Assembly (NCBI GenBank): GCA_963833835.1 | Contig: CAWHZI010000010.1 | Coordinates: forward strand, 62,001-126,000 | DNA: 64,000 nucleotides | Source of the DNA: Bog-532 sp963833835 | Lineage (GTDB): Bacteria > Actinomycetota > Actinomycetes > Streptosporangiales > Streptosporangiaceae | Direction: 5' to 3' | Shown: positions 1 to 6,525 of the stretch, piece by piece | Position numbering within the stretch: the first letter of the stretch is position 1 | Layout of the letters: every line of letters begins with the position of its first letter | Notes under the pieces: model-generated | Database searches by the model: none | What the model saw: the letters and a program-made list of their open reading frames with translations, nothing else | What the model was told of the DNA's origin: nothing | Made by a program: the position numbers and the translations under genes

Positions 1-506
1 GTATCGAGGCGACCCGCGCCATCGTGGCCGCCGGGCTGCCGTGCAAGGTGCTGATCCTGACCACCTTCGACCTCGACGACTACATCTATGCCGGGCTACG
101 AGCCGGCGCCAGTGGGTTCCTGCTCAAAGACACACAGCCCGCTAGCCTGGTCGCCGCCATCCATACCATCGCCGCTGGCGACGCCGTCCTCGCGCCGACC
201 GCCACCACCCGCCTCGTCCGCGAGTTCGCCACCCGCCCACAGCCCGGACCACCGGGCAGTCATCCCGGCGCCCAGCTGCGGCAGCCCCTCACCAGCCGCG
301 AGCAAGACGTCTTCGCCCGTATCGCGACCGGCATGTCCAACAGCGAGATCGCGGCCAGCTTGTTCCTGTCGGAGGGCACGGTGAAAATTCATGTCGGCCG
401 GATCCTGGCCAAGCTCGGCCTGCGCGACCGCGTCCAAGCCGTGGTCCTCGCCTACGAATCCGGGTTGGTAGTTCCCGGGGCGGCTCCACCAGAGGAACTC
501 AGCTAG
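1..506 (+). CDS. NarL/FixJ-type response regulator, 3' part
   Basis: This is the C-terminal part of a two-component response regulator; the start lies before the window and the reading frame is open from base 3. The visible part has the end of a receiver domain, with the conserved lysine in GFLLKD near the beta5 strand, then a linker and a LuxR-type helix-turn-helix (LTSREQDVFARIATGMSN, then NSEIAASLFLSEGTVKIHV). The family binds DNA as a dimer after phosphorylation by a sensor kinase, which is presumably upstream and out of view. The protein ends about 105 bases before the DGPF gene, so it is probably a separate unit. The HTH is complete, so function should be intact if the 5' part is. Confidence 0.9.
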   Translation, partial: IEATRAIVAAGLPCKVLILTTFDLDDYIYAGLRAGASGFLLKDTQPASLVAAIHTIAAGDAVLAPTATTRLVREFATRPQPGPPGSHPGAQLRQPLTSREQDVFARIATGMSNSEIAASLFLSEGTVKIHVGRILAKLGLRDRVQAVVLAYESGLVVPGAAPPEELS

Positions 507-541
507 CCGCCGATACTGGGAGTGCGAGCGGTCAGGATAAG

Positions 542-571
542 TGTCCGGTCCTGGTCCGTGGCGCCGACGTC
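542..571 (+). promoter_or_regulatory. Candidate ECF42-type promoter
   Basis: TGTCCG (542-547) is followed after 17 bases by CGACGTC (565-571). ECF42 sigma factors are reported to use a TGTCGA-type -35 and a CGA/TC -10 ahead of DGPF genes, and the ECF42 gene lies directly downstream. The match is one base off in the -35. This is a motif resemblance only. Confidence 0.35.
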
Positions 572-612
572 TCGGCGGAAGCACCGCACGGGTGCTCAGC
601 CGAAGGAGAGCA

Positions 613-1026
613 ATGAAGTACATGATTTTGATTAATGCGTCCCAGCAGGACTACGACGCGATGACCGGGCGGCCCAGCAGCGAGCAGCCCGGCTGGACGC
701 CGGACGACTTCGCGGCGCTGGGCGCGTTCATGGAGTCCTTCAACAAGGACCTGGCCGAGTCCGGGGAACTGGTGGACACGCGGGGCCTGACCGCCCCGGC
801 GCATGCCCGGCGAATTCAGCTCCAGGAAGGCGTCCCGGTGGTGACCGACGGGCCGTACGCAGAAGCCGAGGAGGTGCTGGCCGGCTACTGGATCGTCGAA
901 TGTGACAGCTTCGACCGGGCGACCCAGATCGCCTCCCGGCTGACCGATGCTCCCGGACCGGAGCACCTCCGCTCCCGCGCGTTCGCGGACGTGCGGCCGC
1001 TGGTCGATTCGCGGGACGAGCTGTAG
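613..1026 (+). CDS. YCII-related DGPF-domain protein
   Basis: A 137-residue protein with the DGPF signature that names the family (VVTDGPYAEAEEVLAGYWIVE, around residues 76-96). The start at 613 is chosen because AAGGAGAG lies just upstream and the N-terminus MKYMILIN is typical of the family. DGPF proteins have a ferredoxin-like YCII fold and no firmly known reaction. In actinobacteria they are usually encoded beside an ECF42 sigma factor, as here (the sigma gene starts 11 bases after the stop), and are among its targets. Cytosolic; no signal peptide. The family and the pairing are secure, the biochemical role is not. Confidence 0.9.
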   Translation: MKYMILINASQQDYDAMTGRPSSEQPGWTPDDFAALGAFMESFNKDLAESGELVDTRGLTAPAHARRIQLQEGVPVVTDGPYAEAEEVLAGYWIVECDSFDRATQIASRLTDAPGPEHLRSRAFADVRPLVDSRDEL

Positions 1027-1036
1027 ATCTGACGCC

Positions 1037-2293
1037 ATGCCGCCGCCCGTGCCCGAGGACCTGCTGCGCCAGCTGGCCCCGCAGGTCCTCGGCGCGCTGG
1101 TGCGGCGCTTCGGGCACTTCGACACCGCCGAAGACGCGGTCCAGGAGGCGCTGCTGGCGGCGGCCACCCAGTGGCCCGCCGAGGGGATCCCCGCCAGCCC
1201 ACGCGGCTGGCTGATCACGGTCGCCTCCCGGCGGCTGACCGATCTGCTCCGCGCCGAACAGGCCCGGCGGCGCCGGGAGGAAACCGCCGCCCGCCAGACC
1301 CCACCCGGCCAGTGGCAGTACCCGGACGCTGACGCCCTGGTCGCCGCAGCCGATGACACGCTGATTTTGCTGGTCTTGTGCTGCCACCCCGCGTTGTCCC
1401 CGGCGTCACAGATCGCCCTCACCCTGCGGGCGGTGGGCGGCTTGTCCACGATCGAGATCGCCCGGGCCTTCCTGGTGCCGGAGTCGACCATGACCCGGCG
1501 CATCACCCGGGCCAAGCAGACGGTCAAGGAGAGCGGGGCCCCATTCGCCCTGCCGGCCGGCCCGGATCAAGCCCGGGGGCTGGCTATCGTCCGGCACGCG
1601 CTGTACCTGATCTTCACCGAGGGCTACGCCGCCACCTCCGGGTCCGGGCTGATCCGCCCGGACCTGTCGGCCGAGGCGATCCGGCTGGCCCGGATCCTGC
1701 ACGCGCTGCTGCCCGATGACAGCGAGGCGACCGGGCTCCTGGCCCTGATGTTGCTGACCGACGCACGTCGCCCGGCGCGCACCGGTCCGGCCGGGGAGCC
1801 GATTCCCATGGCCGACCAGGACCGCAGCCGCTGGGACGCCGCACTGATCCACGAGGGGGTGGCGCTGGTCACCAGCGCGCTGCGCCATGGACCGCCCGGG
1901 CCCTACCAGCTGCAGGCGGCGATCGCGGCGATCCACGACGAAGCAGCGTCCGCGGCGGCCACGGACTGGCCGCAGATCGTCGCCCTGTATGAACTGCTGC
2001 TGCAGGTCTCCGACAATCCGGTGACGGCCCTGAACCACGCCGTCGCGGTGGCCATGACCCGCGGCCCCCGCGCCGGGCTGGACCTGCTCGCGGGCCTCGA
2101 AGGCGACCAGCGGATCGTGGCCGGGCACCGGTTCCACGCCGTCCGGGCCCACCTGCTGGAGATGGCCGGGGACCACGCGGCCGCCCGGCACAGCTACCTG
2201 GTGGCGGCCAGCCACGCGGGCAGCCTGCCGCACCAGCGTTACCTGAACGCCCAGGCCACCCGGCTGAGCGAGATGGACTACTGGGAGGAGTAG
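1037..2293 (+). CDS. ECF42-group RNA polymerase sigma factor with C-terminal TPR-like domain
   Basis: A 418-residue sigma factor. Region 2 (helices around FGHFDTAEDAVQEALLAA) and region 4 (LSTIEIARAFLVPESTMTRRITRAK) fill the first ~180 residues. The remaining ~230 residues form an alpha-helical, TPR-like extension with the conserved segment ALYLIFTEGYAA. This architecture and length, together with the DGPF gene directly upstream, define group ECF42. These factors have no anti-sigma factor; the C-terminal extension is needed for activity in the characterised Streptomyces example. ATG at 1037 was chosen as the first start that gives a normal sigma-2 N-terminus. The last 16 bases overlap the convergent PPOX gene. 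Confidence 0.9.
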   Translation: MPPPVPEDLLRQLAPQVLGALVRRFGHFDTAEDAVQEALLAAATQWPAEGIPASPRGWLITVASRRLTDLLRAEQARRRREETAARQTPPGQWQYPDADALVAAADDTLILLVLCCHPALSPASQIALTLRAVGGLSTIEIARAFLVPESTMTRRITRAKQTVKESGAPFALPAGPDQARGLAIVRHALYLIFTEGYAATSGSGLIRPDLSAEAIRLARILHALLPDDSEATGLLALMLLTDARRPARTGPAGEPIPMADQDRSRWDAALIHEGVALVTSALRHGPPGPYQLQAAIAAIHDEAASAAATDWPQIVALYELLLQVSDNPVTALNHAVAVAMTRGPRAGLDLLAGLEGDQRIVAGHRFHAVRAHLLEMAGDHAAARHSYLVAASHAGSLPHQRYLNAQATRLSEMDYWEE

Positions 2294-2766
2294 GGCAAGG
2301 CGGCGTAGGCGCGGTACGGGCGGATGCGGACGATGAGCCGGTGCGCTCCGGGCTCTGGGGGTGGCGTCGCGCCGCCCATGTGGAGGTCGTACATCACCTG
2401 ATGGAACGCGCCGTCCGGGTCGTCGATGACTTCCGCGGTGCCGTAGATCGTGGCGTAAGCGCTGTCCGTGGCCCCGGCGGTGAGGCTGTGCAGCAACAGC
2501 GTCACTCGCGGGTCGCGCAGCATGTTCGTTGTCTTGCGCCGGCCTCCGATCGTGCTGAACAGGATGTCACCACCATCGGGTTTGACGAAGATCACCGACA
2601 GCTGCGCTGACCCGTCGGCGTTGGTGGTGGCCAGCACCGACAGGTGGGGACCGCCGAGGATCTGCCGGGCCGCTTCGAGGGCCCGGTCAGCAGGCAGCCC
2701 TTTCCTGAGGGTGTCCTCGTAGGCCGGTGCGGAGTCAGCGGGTGCGTCATTGTGTGATGTAGTCAT
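2278..2766 (-). CDS. PPOX-class (F420 or FMN) split-barrel flavoprotein
   Basis: A 162-residue pyridoxamine 5'-phosphate oxidase-like protein: LSVLATTNADGSAQLSVIFV (strands 1-2), GRRKTTNMLRDPRVTLLL (helix and strand 3) and a C-terminal RPYRAYA segment. Actinobacterial relatives of this TIGR03618-like type often use deazaflavin F420 to reduce small molecules, but the substrate cannot be read from sequence. The start at 2766 (MTTSHND) is the only ATG before the fold. It is convergent with the ECF42 gene (16-base overlap) and divergent from the second ECF gene about 80 bases away. Confidence 0.85.
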   Translation of the reverse strand: MTTSHNDAPADSAPAYEDTLRKGLPADRALEAARQILGGPHLSVLATTNADGSAQLSVIFVKPDGGDILFSTIGGRRKTTNMLRDPRVTLLLHSLTAGATDSAYATIYGTAEVIDDPDGAFHQVMYDLHMGGATPPPEPGAHRLIVRIRPYRAYAALPYSSQ

Positions 2767-2847
2767 GCCGTATTGACCTGCGGACGACCTGCTGAGAATC
2801 GGGTGCGACGATTTTTTCTGGCCGGCCGAGTCAGAAGGGTTATGGTC

Positions 2848-3822
2848 ATGCCCGAAGTAGACGCCGAGCAGTTCGCGGCCGCGACCTCGCGCTACCGAAG
2901 AGAGCTGTTCGCTCACTGCTACCGGATGACCGGGTCTGTCCAGGACGCAGAGGACATCGTGCAGGAGACCTACGTCCGCGCCTGGCAAGCGTTCGGCCGC
3001 TTCGAGTGGCGGTCGTCCGTCCGGACCTGGCTGTACCGGATCGCCACCAACGCCTGCCTCACCGCACTGCAGCGCCGACCGCGGCGGCCATTGCCCTCGG
3101 GGCTCGGGCCACCGTCGTCTGACCCCTTGGCCCCGCTGCGGCCAGAGCCTCCGGGCGTGCGCTGGCTGGAGCCGGTCCCGGATCACCTGGTGACCGGCGA
3201 TGCGGGCGACCCGGCCCGGGTCGTCACGGCCCGGGAGAGCGTCCGGCTGGCTCTCGTGGCCGCGCATCAGGTCCTCCCGCCGCGCCAGCGGGCGGCCTTG
3301 ATCCTCTGCGACGTGCTCTCTTTGACCCCGGCCGGTGCAGCTGAGGTGCTCGCCGTCTCGGTCCCAGCCTTGAAGAGCCTGCTGCAGCGCGCCCGCGCCC
3401 GGCTGGCCAAAGTACCGCTCAGAGATGAGGACCTGGCGGAGCCCTCCGACCAGGGTGCACGCCGCGTGCTCGACCAGTACATGGCCGCCTTCGCGCAATC
3501 GGACATGGCCGCCCTTGAGCGTTTGCTGGCCGAAGACGCTGCGCTGGAGATGACCGGCACCACGACCTGGTTCTCGGGCAAGGCCACATGCGTCCCGTAT
3601 CTCACCGCTTTTGCCATCGGTTCCCCCGGCGACTGGGAGATGGTCGCTCTGCACGCCAATGGTCAGCTCGGCGCGGCCGCCTACCACCGCGGTGACGACG
3701 GTAGCTACCACCCGTTCGCGATCGTCGTCCTGGCCACCACGGCCACTCACCTCAAACGCATCTCCCTGTTCACTGACCCAGCACTGTTCACCCACTTCGG
3801 CCTGCCCGTTACGCTGCTGTGA
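2848..3822 (+). CDS. ECF sigma factor with C-terminal SnoaL-like domain (TIGR02960 type)
   Basis: About 324 residues. Region 2 carries the motif CYRMTGSVQDAEDIVQETYVRAW and WRSSVRTWLYRIATNACL. Region 4 carries LPPRQRAALILCDVLSLTPAGAAEVL and SVPALKSLLQRARARL. A SnoaL/NTF2-like domain follows (about residues 205-324, LLAEDAALEMTGTTTWFSGK). The second ATG (2848) is preferred over 2842 because AGAAGGG at 2833-2839 gives better spacing. Sigma factors with this fused domain lack a dedicated anti-sigma factor, and the SnoaL domain is thought to regulate activity. The lysA-like gene follows after 25 bases with its own ribosome binding site and may be co-transcribed. Confidence 0.9.
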   Translation: MPEVDAEQFAAATSRYRRELFAHCYRMTGSVQDAEDIVQETYVRAWQAFGRFEWRSSVRTWLYRIATNACLTALQRRPRRPLPSGLGPPSSDPLAPLRPEPPGVRWLEPVPDHLVTGDAGDPARVVTARESVRLALVAAHQVLPPRQRAALILCDVLSLTPAGAAEVLAVSVPALKSLLQRARARLAKVPLRDEDLAEPSDQGARRVLDQYMAAFAQSDMAALERLLAEDAALEMTGTTTWFSGKATCVPYLTAFAIGSPGDWEMVALHANGQLGAAAYHRGDDGSYHPFAIVVLATTATHLKRISLFTDPALFTHFGLPVTLL

Positions 3823-3847
3823 GTCCCAGGCGGCAAGGGAGAGGTCC

Positions 3848-5170
3848 GTGTCCGGAGCGTTCGAACGGCTCAGCCACGTCCTGCCGGAAGAGTCGGCCGT
3901 AAACGAGCGAGGGCAGCTCACCGTCGGCGGCATCCCGGTCGTGGACCTGGCCCGGCGGTACGGGACTCCCCTTCACGTCATCGACGAGGCGGGTCTGCGC
4001 CGGCAGATGCGGCGGTACGTGGACGGGCTGGCCGCACGGTGGCCGAACTCGGAGGTGCTGTTCGCGTCGAAATCCCTGCCGATCGTGGCCATGTACGCGG
4101 TCGCGGCCTCGGAGGGCATGAGCATTGACGTCGCCGGCCTCGGCGAGCTCATCATGGCCATCGAGGCGGGTGTCCCGGGAGCCCGCATCTACCAGCACGG
4201 GAACGCCAAAACCGATGAGGAGATCGGCCGCGCGGTCGAGTACGGCGTGGGCACGATCATCGTCGACGGCCGCGACGACCTGAACCGGATCGCCGCGGCC
4301 CTGCCGGAGGGCCGCCGCCAGGGTGTGCTCCTGCGCGTCATCCCGAACATCGACGCCGACACCCACGAGTCGCAGGCCACCGGCGGCGACACCGCCAAGT
4401 TCGGGGTCACGCTCGAGCAGGCGGTCGAACTGGCGGCGGAGCTCCGCGGAGGAGACAAGATCAGACTCGACGGCCTGCACGTCCATATCGGCTCACAGAT
4501 CGTGCAGACGGCCCCGTTCGGGGAGGCGGTGCGCCGGGTGTCGGCCGTCGGCGAGTTTCCCGTCTACGACATCGGCGGCGGCCTCGGGGTGAACTACGTC
4601 GAGACCGACTCCGCGCCGAGCGTCGACGCCTACCTCGACGAGGTGGTCGCCGCCGCCCAGGCGGTTCTCCCTGTGGGGGCCAAGCTGCTGATCGAGCCGG
4701 GCCGCTCGATCGTGGCCCGGGCCGGTATCACCGTCTACACGGTGACCACGGTCAAGACGACCGGACGCACGTTCGTCGCCGTCGACGGCGGCCTGGCCGA
4801 TCACCTGGATACCGCGCTCACGGGCCAGCGGTACAGCCCGATCCTGGCCGATCGGGCCAACGCTGAACCGGGCAGCACGGTGCAGCTTGTCGGCCGCCAG
4901 TGCGAGTCGGGCGACCTGCTCGTGGACCGGGCCGAGCTCAATACCCCCGCCGTCGGCGACACGGTCGTCCTGGCCGCGACCGGGGCCTACTCGTACACCC
5001 TCACGAACAACTACAACGGTGCGCGCAAGCCGGCCATCGTGTTCGTCGCGGGTGGACGCGACCGGCTCGCCGTCCGGCGCGAATCCTTCGCCGAGTTCCT
5101 GGCCCTCCACGATGTGGCCAAGGAGCACGACTGGTCGTCACCGATCACGCAATCAGCCCCGCTCACCTAG
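3848..5170 (+). CDS. lysA: Diaminopimelate decarboxylase-family PLP enzyme
   Basis: A 440-residue fold-type III PLP decarboxylase. The Schiff-base lysine sits in FASKS (K75). HVHIGSQ, the phosphate-binding glycine loop in YDIGGGLGVNY, IEPGRS, and CESGD (C352, the cross-subunit catalytic cysteine) are all present. The family converts meso-diaminopimelate to lysine plus CO2. GTG at 3848 is chosen for AGGGAGAGG just upstream. No other lysine genes are nearby; it sits behind an ECF sigma gene, so it may be an accessory paralogue or act on a related amino acid in a secondary pathway. The fold call is firm; the lysine-biosynthesis role is by family only. Confidence 0.85.
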   Translation: MSGAFERLSHVLPEESAVNERGQLTVGGIPVVDLARRYGTPLHVIDEAGLRRQMRRYVDGLAARWPNSEVLFASKSLPIVAMYAVAASEGMSIDVAGLGELIMAIEAGVPGARIYQHGNAKTDEEIGRAVEYGVGTIIVDGRDDLNRIAAALPEGRRQGVLLRVIPNIDADTHESQATGGDTAKFGVTLEQAVELAAELRGGDKIRLDGLHVHIGSQIVQTAPFGEAVRRVSAVGEFPVYDIGGGLGVNYVETDSAPSVDAYLDEVVAAAQAVLPVGAKLLIEPGRSIVARAGITVYTVTTVKTTGRTFVAVDGGLADHLDTALTGQRYSPILADRANAEPGSTVQLVGRQCESGDLLVDRAELNTPAVGDTVVLAATGAYSYTLTNNYNGARKPAIVFVAGGRDRLAVRRESFAEFLALHDVAKEHDWSSPITQSAPLT

Positions 5171-5224
5171 GCGCTCCGGGAAGCTGCTGCATGAGGTGGC
5201 CCAGGAACGAGAGACGGCCAAGCG

Positions 5225-5353
5225 ATGATCGTCATGCCGCCTATGCCGCCCGAGCAGACCGCCTCGTGGCTCGGCGTCCTCGACCTCTACGACCACCTGG
5301 GCCAGGACTGCGAGCGCGCCCGGCCCCGCCCGGAGGTGCCGGTCAGTAACTGA
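5225..5353 (+). pseudogene. Possible truncated nucleotidyltransferase-like fragment
   Basis: A 42-codon reading frame whose translation begins MIVMPPMPPEQTASWLGVLD, then LYDHL. This resembles the N-terminus of a common actinobacterial nucleotidyltransferase-like hypothetical protein (typical form ...SWHGLMDLYERLP), but it stops almost at once and its last bases overlap the 3' end of the convergent DsrE gene. It is best read as a remnant, or not coding at all. The resemblance is from memory of the family. Confidence 0.3.
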
Positions 5354-5708
5354 AGGTGGTCGCCCCTTCGTCGCCGATCCACTCCCACATCTGGACGGTG
5401 CCAGCCAGTTCCGCGTTGGGCAGGAGTCCGCCGTTGTCGAGTCGCTTGGCGTTGAAGCAGATCGGGCAGACCATGAACTGGCCGCCGGCCTTCTCATACC
5501 GGGCCAGCAGATCCTGCAGCGGTGGGCAGCCGTCGCAGGCGACGCCCGCCGCCACGCCTTCCATCGCGAGCCGGACGGCCTCCTTGGTCTGGAACATCAG
5601 CGTCGGCCGCCCGGACTCGGCCGCGCCGACCGCGACGAGGAACGCCACGGTCACCTTTTCCGAATCCTCCAGGCCAGTGCTGAGACTGATCACTGCTTTG
5701 CCCGCCAT
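5343..5708 (-). CDS. DsrE/TusD-fold protein
   Basis: A 121-residue DsrE-like protein (KAVISLSTGLEDSEKVTVAF, then LMFQTKEAVRLAMEGV). It has four cysteines in two pairs, in ACDGCPPL and VCPICFN. DsrE-fold proteins act in sulfur relay or as small thiol-dependent proteins; the CxxC-like pairs make a redox or persulfide role plausible. The start at 5708 (MAGKAVISL) has GAGAGGG upstream. It is divergent from a TetR gene with a long palindromic operator between them, so it is probably the repressor's target. Confidence 0.8.
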   Translation of the reverse strand: MAGKAVISLSTGLEDSEKVTVAFLVAVGAAESGRPTLMFQTKEAVRLAMEGVAAGVACDGCPPLQDLLARYEKAGGQFMVCPICFNAKRLDNGGLLPNAELAGTVQMWEWIGDEGATTFSY

Positions 5709-5761
5709 CGTTTTCCCTCTCATCCCGGTGCCGGCCGCGGGACGGCTGCCCCTTGGCCTAG

Positions 5762-5808
5762 TTAGCACGATCGTTCGTTCTTAATGACAGTACGAACGAT
5801 CGTGCTAA
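5762..5808. promoter_or_regulatory. Long inverted-repeat operator between DsrE and TetR genes
   Basis: Perfect 17-base arms TTAGCACGATCGTTCGT (5762-5778) and ACGAACGATCGTGCTAA (5792-5808) with a 13-base spacer. Each arm itself contains the palindrome CGATCG, so it could hold two TetR dimers. It ends 10 bases before the TetR ATG, so autoregulation and control of the divergent DsrE gene are expected. Confidence 0.85.
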
Positions 5809-5818
5809 GTTGTCAACG

Positions 5819-6499
5819 ATGATTCCAACTGCCGAGCAGACCCCGCGGGCCCAGCGGCGCCCGCGCGCCGACGGGGAGCGCACCCGCAGCGCGATCTTGC
5901 ACGCCGCCGTGTCGCTGGCCACGGTGGACGGGCTGGAGGGCCTGTCGATCGGGCACCTGGCCGCCGCAATCGGGATGAGCAAGAGCGGCCTGTACGCGCA
6001 CTTCGGCTCGAAGCAGGAACTACAGCTGGCCACCGTGGAAGAGGCGGGGCGTAACTTCACCGACGAAGTCATCCGGCCCGCCCTGGCCGCGCCGGCAGGC
6101 CGGGCCCAGCTCGCCGCCGTGTGCGAGGCATTTTTCGGGCACCTGCAGCGCCGCACCTTCCCCGGCGGATGTTTCTTCGCCGGGGCCGTGCTGGAGATGG
6201 GTACCCGTCCGGGCCCGGTCAAGGAGGCCGTCGCTGACTTCCAGGCCGGGTTCGTGGACCTGATCCGCGGCTTCGCCGCCACCGCCATCGAGCAGAACGA
6301 ACTTGCTGCCGGTGACGATCCCAGCCGGCTCGCGTTCGAGCTGAACGGCATCATCCTGGCCACCGACGCCAACTTCGTCCTGCGTGACGACCCCGCCGTC
6401 CTGGACCTGGCCCGCCAGATCGTGCGGCGTCGGCTGGGCCTCGTCGACGACGGCAACCGACCCGGCCATAGGCCCCATAGCACGGCAGACCCGGTCTAA
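5819..6499 (+). CDS. TetR/AcrR-family transcriptional regulator
   Basis: A 226-residue repressor. The N-terminal HTH (AILHAAVSLATVDGLEGLSI, then MSKSGLYAHFGSKQELQLA) is followed by a C-terminal ligand domain with the TetR_C_6-like segment RRTFPGGCFFAGAVLEMGTRPGPV. There is no Shine-Dalgarno sequence before the ATG at 5819 (a TTG at 5810 is also possible), and the operator ends at 5808. The mRNA is therefore probably short-leadered or leaderless. It is predicted to repress itself and the DsrE gene; the ligand is unknown. Confidence 0.9.
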   Translation: MIPTAEQTPRAQRRPRADGERTRSAILHAAVSLATVDGLEGLSIGHLAAAIGMSKSGLYAHFGSKQELQLATVEEAGRNFTDEVIRPALAAPAGRAQLAAVCEAFFGHLQRRTFPGGCFFAGAVLEMGTRPGPVKEAVADFQAGFVDLIRGFAATAIEQNELAAGDDPSRLAFELNGIILATDANFVLRDDPAVLDLARQIVRRRLGLVDDGNRPGHRPHSTADPV

Positions 6500-6525
6500 T
6501 CTGGTCGTCAGGAGGCCGCGTTGAG

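Noticed and set aside
2773..3933. Long minus-strand frames over the second ECF gene
   Set aside because: They are antisense shadows caused by high GC; only the PPOX part (2278-2766) has family motifs.
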